Source: Comamonas terrae (GTDB lineage Bacteria; Pseudomonadota; Gammaproteobacteria; Burkholderiales; Burkholderiaceae_C). From it: 64,000 nt of DNA. Under the pieces are notes generated by a model. It had not been told where the DNA came from. It saw only the letters and a list, made by a program, of their open reading frames with translations, and did not search any database. The DNA is taken from contig NZ_BCNT01000008.1 of NCBI RefSeq assembly GCF_001544075.1, positions 1 to 64,000 on the forward strand, given 5' to 3'. Numbering within the stretch: position 1 is the stretch's first letter; every line of letters starts with the position of its first letter. The position numbers were made by a program, and so were the translations under genes. Positions 26,121 through 35,064 of this stretch are shown one piece after another.

Positions 26121-27525
26121 AGCGGGCTCCAGACAGGACATTGGGGGACTGCGTGCGGTGCACGATCTTTCTTGGGTTGGCGGGCTTGTCGATTTCGATC
26201 TGGCGGTCCAGATGCACGACCAGCTGCTGGCCAGCGGGCGTGACCACCGCGTCAAACGAGCTCTTGAGGCGCTCAGTCAGCCAGCGCACCAGCTCATCGG
26301 TGGCTCCAGAACCCATGCGGCCCAGTGCAAAACTGCCGGCATTTCCGGTGATCGAGGAGGTGGTGCCATTGCTGCTGGCCATGGTGGTGGTCTGGGCCTG
26401 CGCCAAGGCCTCGGCGGCCACGCCCAAGCCCTTGGCACCAATGATGTCGGTCAGGTAAGCAGGCGCATTGGTCACGAACTTGCCTTGAATACAGGGGTTG
26501 CCGTACAGATCACTGATGAATCCAAGGTCTGTGGAACCATTGGTAGCGATGGCTGTGACGCCGGCACCTGCCTGGGTCTGCGGCGCACGACGCGCCGAAA
26601 CCGTATGGATCGCACCATCTTTGAACACGAAAGTCATGCTGCGGATCTTTCCCTCGGTGCACGAAAGCGCCATATCGCCTACGGCCACGCCGGTAACGAT
26701 CATCCCGGCGAGGTCTTCGGGCAACTCCCAGCCGTTGGTGGCCAAGTTGTCGCGCCCGACCATGGCTTTGAATTGCATGGGGTCCGTCACACGGCCATTG
26801 ACCGGCACACGGCCGATCAAACTGGTCATCGCGGTGACGCCCGCCAGCGTGGAGTTCTCCGGCAGCGTGAAATAAGCTACGGGTTGGGGCTTCGAGGCTG
26901 CCTGAGTGGCCTGAGCAGCTTGTGCGGCCTGGGCCGCGCTGACCGCACTGGGCATGGATTGCGTGCCGTCCGGCGCTACGCGCACATAGCGCGTAACCAT
27001 CTTCCCCTGATGCTGAGTTGTTTCGGTGGTGTAGCCCATGGGCGGAACCACCTTGTAGGAAGTGCTGCCGCCAGCTAAGCCTAGATCCTGGGAACCACCG
27101 GCGGGTCGATGGCCTCCGCCACTACCACCTGAGCCAACCCCTGTAACAGAGTCGATCGCGTCGCCAATGGGCTTAAAGACATCCAATGGGGCTGGATCTG
27201 TGTCATTAGTGCTGCCACCGACCGCCCCAGCCGGCGTGGCACCTGCAGGTGCACCTTTCTCCAAGCGCTCCAGGCGCTTGCTGAAATCCTGGTTAGCACG
27301 GAGCACTTCCTGAATATCTGCTCGCAGATCCTTGTTGGCTGCGACCACTGTGGCCAGCGTCTCGCTGGGGGTGTCCTCATCTGCGCCTGCCGTTTTGGGC
27401 AGGGGGGCTGCGGCCATGGGTGCAGCGGTCGGTGCATTGTTCTGGCGCATCACGATGACCGCACCGACGATGACGAAGGCCACGATGACAAGAACAGGGG
27501 TGAGTTTGTTGCTTTTCACTGCCAT
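26107..27525 (-). CDS. TraB/VirB10-like core protein, PFL_4705 family
   Basis: A 472-residue protein with one N-terminal membrane helix (LTPVLVIVAFVIVGAVIVM, residues 7-25). A coiled coil (LRADIQEVLRANQDFSKRLERLEKG) and a Gly/Pro-rich linker follow, then a C-terminal periplasmic beta domain (VNGRVTDPMQFKAMVGRDNLATNGWELPEDLAG onward). This is the VirB10/TraB layout that links inner and outer membrane parts of the secretion channel. ATG 27525 is chosen because the membrane helix follows directly. The upstream frame has no supported start. Confidence 0.85.
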   Translation of the reverse strand: MAVKSNKLTPVLVIVAFVIVGAVIVMRQNNAPTAAPMAAAPLPKTAGADEDTPSETLATVVAANKDLRADIQEVLRANQDFSKRLERLEKGAPAGATPAGAVGGSTNDTDPAPLDVFKPIGDAIDSVTGVGSGGSGGGHRPAGGSQDLGLAGGSTSYKVVPPMGYTTETTQHQGKMVTRYVRVAPDGTQSMPSAVSAAQAAQAAQATQAASKPQPVAYFTLPENSTLAGVTAMTSLIGRVPVNGRVTDPMQFKAMVGRDNLATNGWELPEDLAGMIVTGVAVGDMALSCTEGKIRSMTFVFKDGAIHTVSARRAPQTQAGAGVTAIATNGSTDLGFISDLYGNPCIQGKFVTNAPAYLTDIIGAKGLGVAAEALAQAQTTTMASSNGTTSSITGNAGSFALGRMGSGATDELVRWLTERLKSSFDAVVTPAGQQLVVHLDRQIEIDKPANPRKIVHRTQSPNVLSGARYGLE

Positions 27526-27532
27526 GGATGCC

Positions 27533-28621
27533 TCACAGACAAGACTCGAAAGTGCGATCGCACACCAGGTAGACCGCCGTGGTGTCGGTGTCTGTACCGG
27601 CAGCACCGATCCGGCCATGCTGGGCTGTGGCCGAGAGCCAGCGTCCGCGCAAGCTCTCCAAGGGCAGCTCCAGGGCAAAGCGCGAGCGGTTGGTGACGCG
27701 CACCGCAGTCACATACAGGTTTCCCGACTTCCACTGGCCTATGGGCGCAGCGTCCACGGCAGCGCCACGGAACAGTGTCGGCACGGGTTCGGTTCCTACG
27801 CCAACCTGGCTCACACCTGGCGTGCCACCAGCCAAGCGTCGAGGTGCGTAGAGCTGGCGGGCAGCATGTCGAGTGAGCTGCACCATGTCCGCAGCAACGC
27901 TCTCTTGCTGTTGAGACTGGCCGCCAGACAATGCAGCTCCACCAATGGGGTTCGGAACGGTCGCGGGCTCGATCACAGAAACCTGCAGCTCGCCTTTAGC
28001 GGACTGCGTGGACACGACCTTGCCCTTGGAGTCTTTGGCGTCTGGAGTGGCTGTCGCAATCAGATCCATCGGAATCTGCTGGCCGCTATCCACCAGCTCG
28101 GCAATGATTCGGATCGCCGTGAATGGCACGAGCGCAGTCACATAGATCGTGCCGGCGATCGACTCGATACGCGCCACGCTATCCATGTCACTGGGCATGC
28201 GCAGCAACGCATCGGCTGGCAGGGTCACAAGGCGCTCCTGGCCGACCGTCAGATTCACCCGGACTGGCTCACGCGCAAACACAGCACGCTCGGCGGGGCC
28301 AGAAGTCAAAGGAGCTGGGCCAACGCGGCGAAGAGACGCTTCGGCAGCTGCGCGCCTGGCGGAACCTACGGCAGTATTCGCCAGCGGTGCGGGCACGCTA
28401 ACGCCTGCCACCATGCGCCCGCCAGCTGGGGCGCGTCCTGCATTGGCTCCTGCAACTGGTGTTGCAGCTGCTGCACCCGTTTGCCCCAGGTCAATAGGCT
28501 CATTGAACTCGGGCGTCTCGGTACTGCCCGCCAGCGATTCGACCTGCTGAGCAGCGACGCTGCCATGCAGAAGCTGCAGGGCGACCAGGAGGCAGATCGA
28601 AAGAGAACGACGTTGGATCAT
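27533..28621 (-). CDS. TraK/VirB9-like secretin-type protein, PFL_4704 family
   Basis: A 362-residue exported protein (TIGR03749 type, from memory) with a signal peptide (LSICLLVALQLLHGSVAA). After a low-complexity Ala/Gly-rich stretch, the conserved part begins VRVNLTVGQERLVTLPADALLRMP, followed by GTIYVTALVPFTAIRIIAELVDSG. The C-terminus (RFALELPLESLRGRWLSATAQHG) is typical. TraK/VirB9 proteins form the outer-membrane channel with the lipoprotein and TraB. ATG 28621 is preferred to a TTG at 28630. Confidence 0.83.
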   Translation of the reverse strand: MIQRRSLSICLLVALQLLHGSVAAQQVESLAGSTETPEFNEPIDLGQTGAAAATPVAGANAGRAPAGGRMVAGVSVPAPLANTAVGSARRAAAEASLRRVGPAPLTSGPAERAVFAREPVRVNLTVGQERLVTLPADALLRMPSDMDSVARIESIAGTIYVTALVPFTAIRIIAELVDSGQQIPMDLIATATPDAKDSKGKVVSTQSAKGELQVSVIEPATVPNPIGGAALSGGQSQQQESVAADMVQLTRHAARQLYAPRRLAGGTPGVSQVGVGTEPVPTLFRGAAVDAAPIGQWKSGNLYVTAVRVTNRSRFALELPLESLRGRWLSATAQHGRIGAAGTDTDTTAVYLVCDRTFESCL

Positions 28622-28626
28622 GTGGA

Positions 28627-29367
28627 TCAATCGACAGAGGTGTCACGAGGCAGGCTCGAAGGGGCAATAGTTCCGGGCAGACGCGGTGCTTTCAGGTCCG
28701 CTTGAACCGGCGCGCCAGGCTTGAGCTCCGCAGGATTGAGGCGTGCGGGCTGGCTACTGCCGAAGCAATCCAAGCCCAGACGCCATGGGTTGCGCTCACG
28801 GTCCACATCAAAGCGCACCACGCGCAGCGGGTACCGAATGAATACGTCCTTGACCGGCTGCCCTGCGAAGGTCTCCTGAACCTGCATGTCCAGCAGCACC
28901 GTCCAAGCATCCGAGCCTTCACGGATCACACGGTTTTCGCTGTACGGAAAGCCGGGGATCTCGCTAATCTGGCGAGTACGGCGGCGCAACTCGCCTTTGG
29001 CGTGACGCTGTTGCATGTCGGTTTGCAGTTGCGCCTGGCAACGCGGAGTCAGATAAAACTGCATCGCATAAATCTGCTTGCCATAGTCTTGAGAGCCGTC
29101 GCTTTGCCAGCGATTAATCTGCTGCCAGATGTAATACGCAAAACCGTAGGCATTTGTAGACGGCACTGGCGACTGCCCATCAATCACCCGTATCGTGTCA
29201 CCCGCCTTAATATCGGGTGCGACGTGTAAGTCGATATTTTTAGGAACGCGCGACGCGAACCACATCCCGGCCACACCGAAAAACACGACTGCAAAGATTA
29301 TTTTCGTAAGCTTCGCGTTATGGCTGCGCTCGGACGCAAGCGCGTCCAGATAATCACCACTGCTCAT
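28627..29367 (-). CDS. TraE/VirB8-like protein, PFL_4703 family
   Basis: A 246-residue bitopic inner-membrane protein with a helix at residues about 21-40 (IIFAVVFFGVAGMWFA) and a periplasmic domain (INRWQSDGSQDYGKQIYAMQFYLTPRCQAQL, later VIREGSDAWTVLLDMQVQETF and VFIRYPLRVVRFDVDRERNPWRLGLD). This is the TraE/VirB8 fold, a scaffold between channel parts. Its ATG overlaps the stop of the upstream gene by one base. Confidence 0.85.
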   Translation of the reverse strand: MSSGDYLDALASERSHNAKLTKIIFAVVFFGVAGMWFASRVPKNIDLHVAPDIKAGDTIRVIDGQSPVPSTNAYGFAYYIWQQINRWQSDGSQDYGKQIYAMQFYLTPRCQAQLQTDMQQRHAKGELRRRTRQISEIPGFPYSENRVIREGSDAWTVLLDMQVQETFAGQPVKDVFIRYPLRVVRFDVDRERNPWRLGLDCFGSSQPARLNPAELKPGAPVQADLKAPRLPGTIAPSSLPRDTSVD

Positions 29368-29795
29368 TATTTAGTTTCCGATGATTTGGCTTCAGCCTTG
29401 ATCGAATTCATGCGATAGCTGCAACCCAACTGCATCCGGCCGTCATGGACCAGAAATTTAGGCTTTGCCAATTTATGTGACACAAGATAAAAATGCATCG
29501 AGTGGAGATAGAAGCCTTCAGGGCGGTTTCGCTTGACCTCTTGCAGATACAGTGAAGAATACCAAAGCACCATAAACGGAACGACAACGCACAGAATGGG
29601 CGCTACTATCCAGAGTCCGGTGCTAAATGCCACAACAGCGCCGATAAACAGGCTGACGGCGAAAGTCACGCCCCCAATATATCCAGCCTCGCTAGCCGCC
29701 ATTCCATTGATAATTGGTGGCTCGGAATTAACGCGATCTGTCAGCGGCGCCTGGACAGGCGCCTTTCCTTGGGGGCGAGAGTCGTGTGCAGCCAT
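29367..29795 (-). CDS. TraL-like membrane protein (TIGR03750 / DUF3487 type)
   Basis: A 142-residue protein with two adjacent membrane helices (GGVTFAVSLFIGAVVAFS and GLWIVAPILCVVVPFMVLWYSS). The Arg-rich YLQEVKRNRPEGFYLHSMHFYL segment follows, which identifies the family, and then a short polar tail. It holds the TraL place in the pilus operon, between the pilin-like genes and the TraE-like gene. The family number is from memory. Confidence 0.82.
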   Translation of the reverse strand: MAAHDSRPQGKAPVQAPLTDRVNSEPPIINGMAASEAGYIGGVTFAVSLFIGAVVAFSTGLWIVAPILCVVVPFMVLWYSSLYLQEVKRNRPEGFYLHSMHFYLVSHKLAKPKFLVHDGRMQLGCSYRMNSIKAEAKSSETK

Positions 29796-29796
29796 G

Positions 29797-30180
29797 TTAG
29801 GCCAAAGATTGAGCTGCGTAGTTGACCATCAAAATCACCAAGCTGATGATAATCACACTGACAATTACAAACTCCTTGAGATCACCCAGCTGGATCTTGC
29901 CCGCTGTGTAATCACGGTAGCGTTGCAAAGAGGCGGTAACAACGAACAGAAAGGCAATTGCAGCCAAAACCAAACCCAGAATAGTCATTCCGAGTTTGAA
30001 ATACGCACCAATTTGCCCAAGAATATCACCTTCTTGTGTAGTGCCGCCGCCGATACTTCCACCTGCAGGAGGTTGAATCGTCGGCAGAGCGCTAAATGCA
30101 GGGCAGGTTGCAAGCAGCACAACCGGAGCCAGTGCGATAGATGCGATGCCAGAGTTAATTTTTTTCAAATGCTTCTTCAT
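29797..30180 (-). CDS. Pilin-like membrane protein (TIGR03745 / DUF2976 type)
   Basis: A 127-residue protein with a signal-like N-terminus (IASIALAPVVLLATCPAFSA), a Gly-rich start of the mature part (PPAGGSIGGGTTQEGDILG) and two helices (MTILGLVLAAIAFLFVVTAS and FVIVSVIIISLVILMV). The small size, signal peptide and twin helices suggest a TraA-like conjugative pilin or pilin partner. It is followed one base later by the TraL-like gene. Confidence 0.8.
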   Translation of the reverse strand: MKKHLKKINSGIASIALAPVVLLATCPAFSALPTIQPPAGGSIGGGTTQEGDILGQIGAYFKLGMTILGLVLAAIAFLFVVTASLQRYRDYTAGKIQLGDLKEFVIVSVIIISLVILMVNYAAQSLA

Positions 30181-30207
30181 GATTTCTCCAATCGATTAAT
30201 TGATTTT

Positions 30208-30450
30208 TTAGAAAATGATTGATCCCACCACGCCTACCACTAACAAAACGGTAATGGCTACTCCAATACACGCCCTCATGGCTTCCGGTGCATCCAGCTC
30301 TCCATCTCCATAAGCCTTCAATACCAGCGTACCGAGCCATGCGCCAATGGAAAACACCATCGCAAACACCACGACAAAAAGCAGGTACTTCAAGTTCTGA
30401 GCATTAAAGCCAGCCCCTTGCATAAATCCCGCTGCCATTTCCGAATTCAT
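30208..30450 (-). CDS. Small ICE membrane protein (TIGR03758 / DUF3262 type)
   Basis: An 80-residue protein with two helices (YLLFVVVFAMVFSIGAWLGTLVL and ACIGVAITVLLVVGVVGSIIF) and the connecting LKAYGDGELDAPEAM segment typical of the family. Also called PFL_4701. Possibly a pilin-related component. ATG at 30450. Intact. Confidence 0.8.
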   Translation of the reverse strand: MNSEMAAGFMQGAGFNAQNLKYLLFVVVFAMVFSIGAWLGTLVLKAYGDGELDAPEAMRACIGVAITVLLVVGVVGSIIF

Positions 30451-30468
30451 GGTCGAGCTCAGGCTGGC

Positions 30469-30783
30469 TTATTGCCGATAGTCGCCACGTAGAGGAGAGA
30501 CTGGGCGAGGTTGTCGGGGTGCATCCACATGGTTTGTCACGCCCGCGCGCAGCAGCTCCAGGTCACGTTGCAGCCAGTCATATCGGAACTTCACACGCTG
30601 GCCAGTCGGCGCTGCCTTTTCTGCGTCTGCAACCATGAGCTGAACCTGCTCAATCTCACCCGCAATGCGTGCCAGGCGCTCGCGCTCCAGCTCGTCGTCG
30701 GCCACATCAGCCCAGGCCGATGCGGTAGTGGCAAGCACACCGATGACCAGAACTGCAAATAGCGAATGTCGAGAGCGTTTCAT
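30469..30783 (-). CDS. RAQPRD-family ICE protein
   Basis: A 104-residue exported protein with a signal peptide (LFAVLVIGVLATTASAWA). The mature part is a helical hairpin (ELERERLARIAGEIEQVQLMVADAEKAA), and the C-terminal motif APRQPRPVSPLRGDYRQ gives the family its name. Conserved in PFGI-1-type transfer operons; its precise role is unknown. ATG 30783 is chosen because the signal begins there; the frame upstream is open but not supported. Confidence 0.85.
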   Translation of the reverse strand: MKRSRHSLFAVLVIGVLATTASAWADVADDELERERLARIAGEIEQVQLMVADAEKAAPTGQRVKFRYDWLQRDLELLRAGVTNHVDAPRQPRPVSPLRGDYRQ

Positions 30784-30806
30784 CAATATCTCCTTCAAAT
30801 TCAATG

Positions 30807-31583
30807 TCATGCGTATTTCTTGAATGCGCCTACCGTTGTCGATAGGGTGAATGCCACAAGCACGGTAAATACCAGCACCATGTAGGCCGGATTGAAGCCG
30901 CCGAATGGCCAGGACAAGTACAAGCCAAAGCCGCCCGTAAGCGCCCAGCCCACATACCGCTTGGCATGGTGGTAGACGAACGAAGATTCGCGGCCGCCTT
31001 GCCAACGGCGTCGATCCCTGCGCACCAAGCCGTCGATTACCCCCATCAGGCAGGCAAGGGCAAATGCAGGGAGCGCAAAAACTGCTGTGCAGAGGCGCAG
31101 CAGCACGTCCTGCAGGACAAACATGCTGATGACCACCCATTCGCTGAGCATGTGGATGAACGACGCACCAGCCTTGGCCACCCCTTTGAGTTGGGGCTGC
31201 ACGCTTTGACCCAGAAAGCTAGGCAGTGCCGCGTCCGTGCCAGCCTGCTGGGCTGCCAAGTTGCGCTGATACCAGCGCAGCGCACCAAGACGCTCGTAGG
31301 GCATACGAGCCCACTTCACGATACGGAGCGAAAAGTCCACGGTGTCTGGCACTAGCAGACTGCGTGGAGCGGCTGCGATATAGCGCAGATCCTGCTGCAC
31401 CATCTCCTGGGCATGGCGGATGCCCTGGCCACGCCAGAAGAAATAGCCACCGCCGATTTCAATCACCAGGCCGATGAGCCACGAGGACACTGTCACACTG
31501 AATAGTCCAAAGCCAACCAACACGGCCACGCCAACAGGGCCGTGTGTGCTTGGCTTTCTGGCGGGCGAGTTCGGAGCCGTCAT
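30807..31583 (-). CDS. ICE membrane protein, PFL_4697 family (TIGR03747 / DUF4400)
   Basis: A 258-residue inner-membrane protein with four or five helices (VLVGFGLFSVTVSSWLIGLVIEIGGGYFFW near 20-50, MFVLQDVLLRLCTAVFALPAFALACLMGVIDGLVRRDRRRW near 155-195, and two near the C-terminus). The phrase RRWQGGRESSFVYHHAKRYVG is characteristic. It overlaps the end of the coupling protein gene by four bases and probably works next to it. Confidence 0.85.
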   Translation of the reverse strand: MTAPNSPARKPSTHGPVGVAVLVGFGLFSVTVSSWLIGLVIEIGGGYFFWRGQGIRHAQEMVQQDLRYIAAAPRSLLVPDTVDFSLRIVKWARMPYERLGALRWYQRNLAAQQAGTDAALPSFLGQSVQPQLKGVAKAGASFIHMLSEWVVISMFVLQDVLLRLCTAVFALPAFALACLMGVIDGLVRRDRRRWQGGRESSFVYHHAKRYVGWALTGGFGLYLSWPFGGFNPAYMVLVFTVLVAFTLSTTVGAFKKYA

Positions 31584-33826
31584 GAGTGCGGTCCCATCAC
31601 GTTGCCGGCCACGGCGGACGAAGTTGCGCCTGCCATGGCGTAGCCAGGCATATCGTCATCAAAGGCAGAAGCGAGATCCGTATCGATCAGCCCACCTGCA
31701 CCAGCGCCCAAGGGCTGTGTACTGAGCCAGTCGGTTTCTGCGGCCCACGTCTCACTCGTGCGATAGCGGCGCTTCATGTCCTCAGCAACCGCCTTGAGCG
31801 AAGCTGGTATGAACGGGTCGTCCTTGGTATCAGCCAGAGGAATACGAATCTTGTGGCAGCGATTGCCTTCCAGCAGCGCAAACGCTTGACCCTGTGGCAA
31901 CGAGAGGACGTCAGAAGGCTCGATCAGCGGCGCCTTCGACTTGTTCGCTATGTCGTTGTTCTGGCTGGTGAAATCGACGCCATTGCCCTGGGCAGCCGTG
32001 TCCGACACGCCCGATACTGGCGTGAGCACCGTCACGTTGACCTGTGGCACCTGGTCCGTCAGCAGGCTCGCTGTCGCCTTGCTGCGCACCCGTAGCATGC
32101 AAAGGTGGTTGAAGTTGTCGAGGATCTGGCCAGCCTTGGCCTTGTCACCGACCTTCGCCTCGATGTCGAACATCGACTGGGTGTACGCAGTGATGCGAAA
32201 GCCCGATCCGCCGAGCTTGTTGACCATCGGAACGAACTCGGGGCCTGCGATCTCGTTGACCTCATCGAAATGGCAACACACAGTCGGCAGCTGCAGCTTG
32301 CCGTCGCCGTGTGGGTCGAGGCCTGTCTTGTAGAGCTTGCCGCCGGTCGAGACCAGATCGGACAGCATGGAGTTGCCCACGGCAGACGAAACCACGGAGT
32401 CAGACAAGGCATCCAGACCGGCATACACGATGCCGCCCTGGCGAAACACCGTCATCCAGTCGAAGATTGGCCGCTTGTCGTTCGGGTCGAAGTAGTCGGG
32501 GCTGATGAGCTTGCCCACGGCACCCGATGTGAGCTTTTCGAGGAATGGCCCCAGGCTGGCAATGATCTTTTCATAGAACGAACGCTCGTAGCTGAATGCG
32601 GCTGCCAGGCCGACCAGTACCTTGTCGTCCAGTCGTGCTTCCTTGATGAGCAGATACATCGCCACCTGATCGGGCGAACGATCCTGCAGGCTTCTTGGAA
32701 CCGGAGCCTTCTTTGCCACGATAGCGCGCTCCAGCTCCACCAGGCGGTCCTGATAGCTGCCGAAGCGCTGGGGATGGTCAATCGCGAGCTTGCGAAACGT
32801 CATGCCCGCGTAGTCCATGAACAGCGGGTCAATGCCAGTCACGTCCTTGAGCAGCGTCTCGTAGGTCGGAATGCGACCGAGTGCCACCTGGGCCTGAGCC
32901 ACGATGTTGGTGAACCGCCAGCTGAACTCCTTGAAGGCAGCCGAGTTGCCCGAGGAGGGCAGGGCATTCGTGGCACGGCCAGCGACTTCGGTGATACGCG
33001 CGAAATTGCCAATGCCGTTGTAGCGCGCAGAAATCTCCGGGTAGCCCAGATGGAACATATAGAACTGATCCAGGCGACCAGCGCGTCGTGCCTCAGCATG
33101 CATGCGAAGCATCAGCTCCGCGTCGCCCTTGGGGTCGATGACGATCACCACATGACCGGCATGAATGTCCTGAGAGCACAGAAGCTCCAAGAGGCGCGTC
33201 TTGCCCACGCGAGTCGTGCCCATCACCAGCAAGTGGCCAGAGCGCGAGCCTTGGCGCAACACCACCGGCTTTTCGTTCTGCACTCCCACGCCATGGAGCA
33301 CAGGGTTGCCGCCCAGGTCCACGCCAGTGGCGAAGGGGTTGGCGGTACCGCCGACATCAAGCGCACGCTCCAGTACCCTGGCCAGCAAGCTGTCGTTCTT
33401 GGCCTGCGCCCACTTGCGCATCCTTTCGCCGCTGGCGGCGAGCTTGAGCTCGGTTGGCGAGGCCTTCACGAAACGCTGAACATCTGTCTCACGAGCGTCC
33501 AGCAAGCGCTGCGTGTGCAACTGCGTCCACTCGAAGCCTTCGCCCAGGTAAAAATGCTCCTTGAGGTTGACGGGAAGCTTGTGGGGAGCCAAGCGCGTCA
33601 TCTTGGTGAACTTCAGCCCGCGTTGATAGCTATAGACCTGGAAGGCCTGGCGCGCTCGCACGCATCCGAAGCCGGCAGCGATTGCGCCCGAGACTGCGCC
33701 CAGCGAGTGGGGCATCATCAGCGCCCATGGTGCGGCTGCAGCCACGCCAGCGATCCCAAAAGCTGTGGCAGCGCTCAATGCTTCGACTGGCGGCCTCAGC
33801 ACGCCTTCCATGGTCCCGTCAGTCAC
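31580..33826 (-). CDS. traD: Conjugative coupling protein TraD (VirD4 type)
   Basis: A 748-residue VirD4/TraD-family ATPase that brings the relaxase-DNA complex to the secretion channel. After two N-terminal helices, Walker A appears as VMGTTRVGKTRLLELL (near residue 200) and the next strand as VVIVIDPKGDAELM. Walker B lies near PTVCCHFDEVNEI. The start is a GTG at 33826 (VTDGTMEGV) that overlaps the stop of the preceding small gene as GTGA. ATG 33811 is an alternative. The long upstream open frame is not coding. Confidence 0.93.
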   Translation of the reverse strand: MTDGTMEGVLRPPVEALSAATAFGIAGVAAAAPWALMMPHSLGAVSGAIAAGFGCVRARQAFQVYSYQRGLKFTKMTRLAPHKLPVNLKEHFYLGEGFEWTQLHTQRLLDARETDVQRFVKASPTELKLAASGERMRKWAQAKNDSLLARVLERALDVGGTANPFATGVDLGGNPVLHGVGVQNEKPVVLRQGSRSGHLLVMGTTRVGKTRLLELLCSQDIHAGHVVIVIDPKGDAELMLRMHAEARRAGRLDQFYMFHLGYPEISARYNGIGNFARITEVAGRATNALPSSGNSAAFKEFSWRFTNIVAQAQVALGRIPTYETLLKDVTGIDPLFMDYAGMTFRKLAIDHPQRFGSYQDRLVELERAIVAKKAPVPRSLQDRSPDQVAMYLLIKEARLDDKVLVGLAAAFSYERSFYEKIIASLGPFLEKLTSGAVGKLISPDYFDPNDKRPIFDWMTVFRQGGIVYAGLDALSDSVVSSAVGNSMLSDLVSTGGKLYKTGLDPHGDGKLQLPTVCCHFDEVNEIAGPEFVPMVNKLGGSGFRITAYTQSMFDIEAKVGDKAKAGQILDNFNHLCMLRVRSKATASLLTDQVPQVNVTVLTPVSGVSDTAAQGNGVDFTSQNNDIANKSKAPLIEPSDVLSLPQGQAFALLEGNRCHKIRIPLADTKDDPFIPASLKAVAEDMKRRYRTSETWAAETDWLSTQPLGAGAGGLIDTDLASAFDDDMPGYAMAGATSSAVAGNVMGPHS

Positions 33827-33993
33827 TGCATGCCCTCCAGTTGGAACATGCCGTGAAGGCTTGGAACATTTTGGGACTGCGCAGCCGCAAAAGGCGTTCC
33901 AAGCTGAACCTGCCAAACGCGCAACAGCCGAGCATTGGCACATGCTTTCACCGCGCCTTCCAATCCGATATGCACCAGGCCGAGTTCGCTCAT
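33823..33993 (-). CDS. Small translationally coupled ORF upstream of traD
   Basis: A 56-residue ORF (MSELGLVHIGLEGAVKACANARLL...). Its ATG overlaps the stop of the PFL_4695 gene (ATGA at 33990-33993), and its TGA overlaps the GTG of traD (GTGA at 33823-33826). This double overlap, the rule in this operon, is the main argument that it is translated. No domain recognised. It may serve mainly to couple translation of traD. Confidence 0.55.
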   Translation of the reverse strand: MSELGLVHIGLEGAVKACANARLLRVWQVQLGTPFAAAQSQNVPSLHGMFQLEGMQ

Positions 33994-34529
33994 GGAGCCA
34001 CTCCAAACGTGCGCTGAGGCAGGATCTGGTAGGCGCGGCCATTGCTGTGCACCAGCACCGGAAAAACTGGCGCACCCTTGGCGATCAAAGTGTCTGCAAG
34101 GAATGCCCCTGTATCCGGAGCCAATTGCAAGGGGCTGGCCACTTGCTGGAGCAGCTTGAATGCGGCAGGCGTTGCTGCCTGCACCACAATGCCGACTGCA
34201 TTGAGCTGTATCAGCTTCTTGTGATTGAAGGCTACCCAGCGCAAAGACGCGTCGTCCGCGCCGATCACGAACATGGGCTGAGTCAGCCATTGGCCATTGA
34301 AGACCTTCACGCCGTCTTGCTTGAGCACCCCGCCGCGCAATTGGCTGCGAAACGGGAAACGCAGCCCGTCGAGCACATTCGCCTCATCTGTGCCGCCCAC
34401 GATCTGGGCCACATAGGGCGCCAACGGCACAGATTTGCCGCTGTCGTGGATCATCTCCAGCTCCACGCCGGCCAGGGCCGGCACGCTGCAAGCGAATCCA
34501 AGGGCGAGGATGGCGAAGCGGCAGCGCAT
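33990..34529 (-). CDS. ICE protein, PFL_4695 family (TIGR03765 type)
   Basis: A 179-residue exported protein with a signal peptide (FAILALGFACSVPALAG). The mature part begins VELEMIHDSGKSVPLAPYVAQIVG and contains FPFRSQLRGGVLKQDGVKVFNGQWLTQPMFVIGADDASLRWV, the pattern of the family placed next to TraD in this class of element. Predicted periplasmic with an alternating alpha/beta fold. Function unknown. Confidence 0.82.
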   Translation of the reverse strand: MRCRFAILALGFACSVPALAGVELEMIHDSGKSVPLAPYVAQIVGGTDEANVLDGLRFPFRSQLRGGVLKQDGVKVFNGQWLTQPMFVIGADDASLRWVAFNHKKLIQLNAVGIVVQAATPAAFKLLQQVASPLQLAPDTGAFLADTLIAKGAPVFPVLVHSNGRAYQILPQRTFGVAP

Positions 34530-34530
34530 A

Positions 34531-35061
34531 TCAGCGTTTTCCGCGGTTGGCAGGAGCTGGCGAAGCGCGCTCGATGATCTGCGTGCGCGGCACGTTCAGC
34601 ATGTCGGCTGCACCTACAGACGACTGCACGCGCGGCAGGCCGTCATAGTTCACCATCGGCTCGTTGGGATACAGGCGGGCCATAGCCGCCTGCATTTCAC
34701 GGTCCCACAAGATGCTTCGCTCCACATCTTGGTGGAAGATCCGCGCCATGCGCTCGGCATACTGACGGCGCTCTGCATCGTTGCGAGCATGAATGCCCAG
34801 CACCTCAAGGGGCGAGAGCTCCTTGACCGAGAAATTAGCACGAGGTCCCAGCGACAGCACCTTGGCGCGCTGCATCTCATCGGCAGTCAGACCCCACATC
34901 TGTTGCACAGCACGCGCTGTCTCGTCCAGTTGCGAGCGGCCCTGTTGAGTCGTGCTGGGCAGCGAGCTTGCTTCTGCAGTGCGGCCAGTGCGCAGCTGCG
35001 CAAGGGCGCCCGTGCTCAGCTGCAATGCGACCACGGTGGCAATAAAGGCAATTTTTTTCAT
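34531..35061 (-). CDS. ICE protein, PFL_4693 family (TIGR03759 type)
   Basis: A 176-residue exported protein with a signal peptide (IAFIATVVALQLSTGALA). Conserved wording includes QQMWGLTADEMQRAKVL, LSPLEVLGIHARNDAERRQYAERMARIFHQDVERSILWDREMQAA, typical of the family. Probably periplasmic and helical. In related elements a lytic transglycosylase gene often lies next to it, and none is present here. Confidence 0.85.
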   Translation of the reverse strand: MKKIAFIATVVALQLSTGALAQLRTGRTAEASSLPSTTQQGRSQLDETARAVQQMWGLTADEMQRAKVLSLGPRANFSVKELSPLEVLGIHARNDAERRQYAERMARIFHQDVERSILWDREMQAAMARLYPNEPMVNYDGLPRVQSSVGAADMLNVPRTQIIERASPAPANRGKR

Positions 35062-35064
35062 GAA

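Noticed and set aside
30469..31140. Long N-terminal extension of the RAQPRD gene
   Set aside because: The signal peptide starts at 30783; the upstream part overlaps the PFL_4697 gene and is not conserved in sense.
32105..33856. Plus-strand ORF of 583 residues opposite traD
   Set aside because: Very long, but antisense to a clear coupling protein with Walker motifs; the product has no recognisable domain and is due to GC-rich codon bias.
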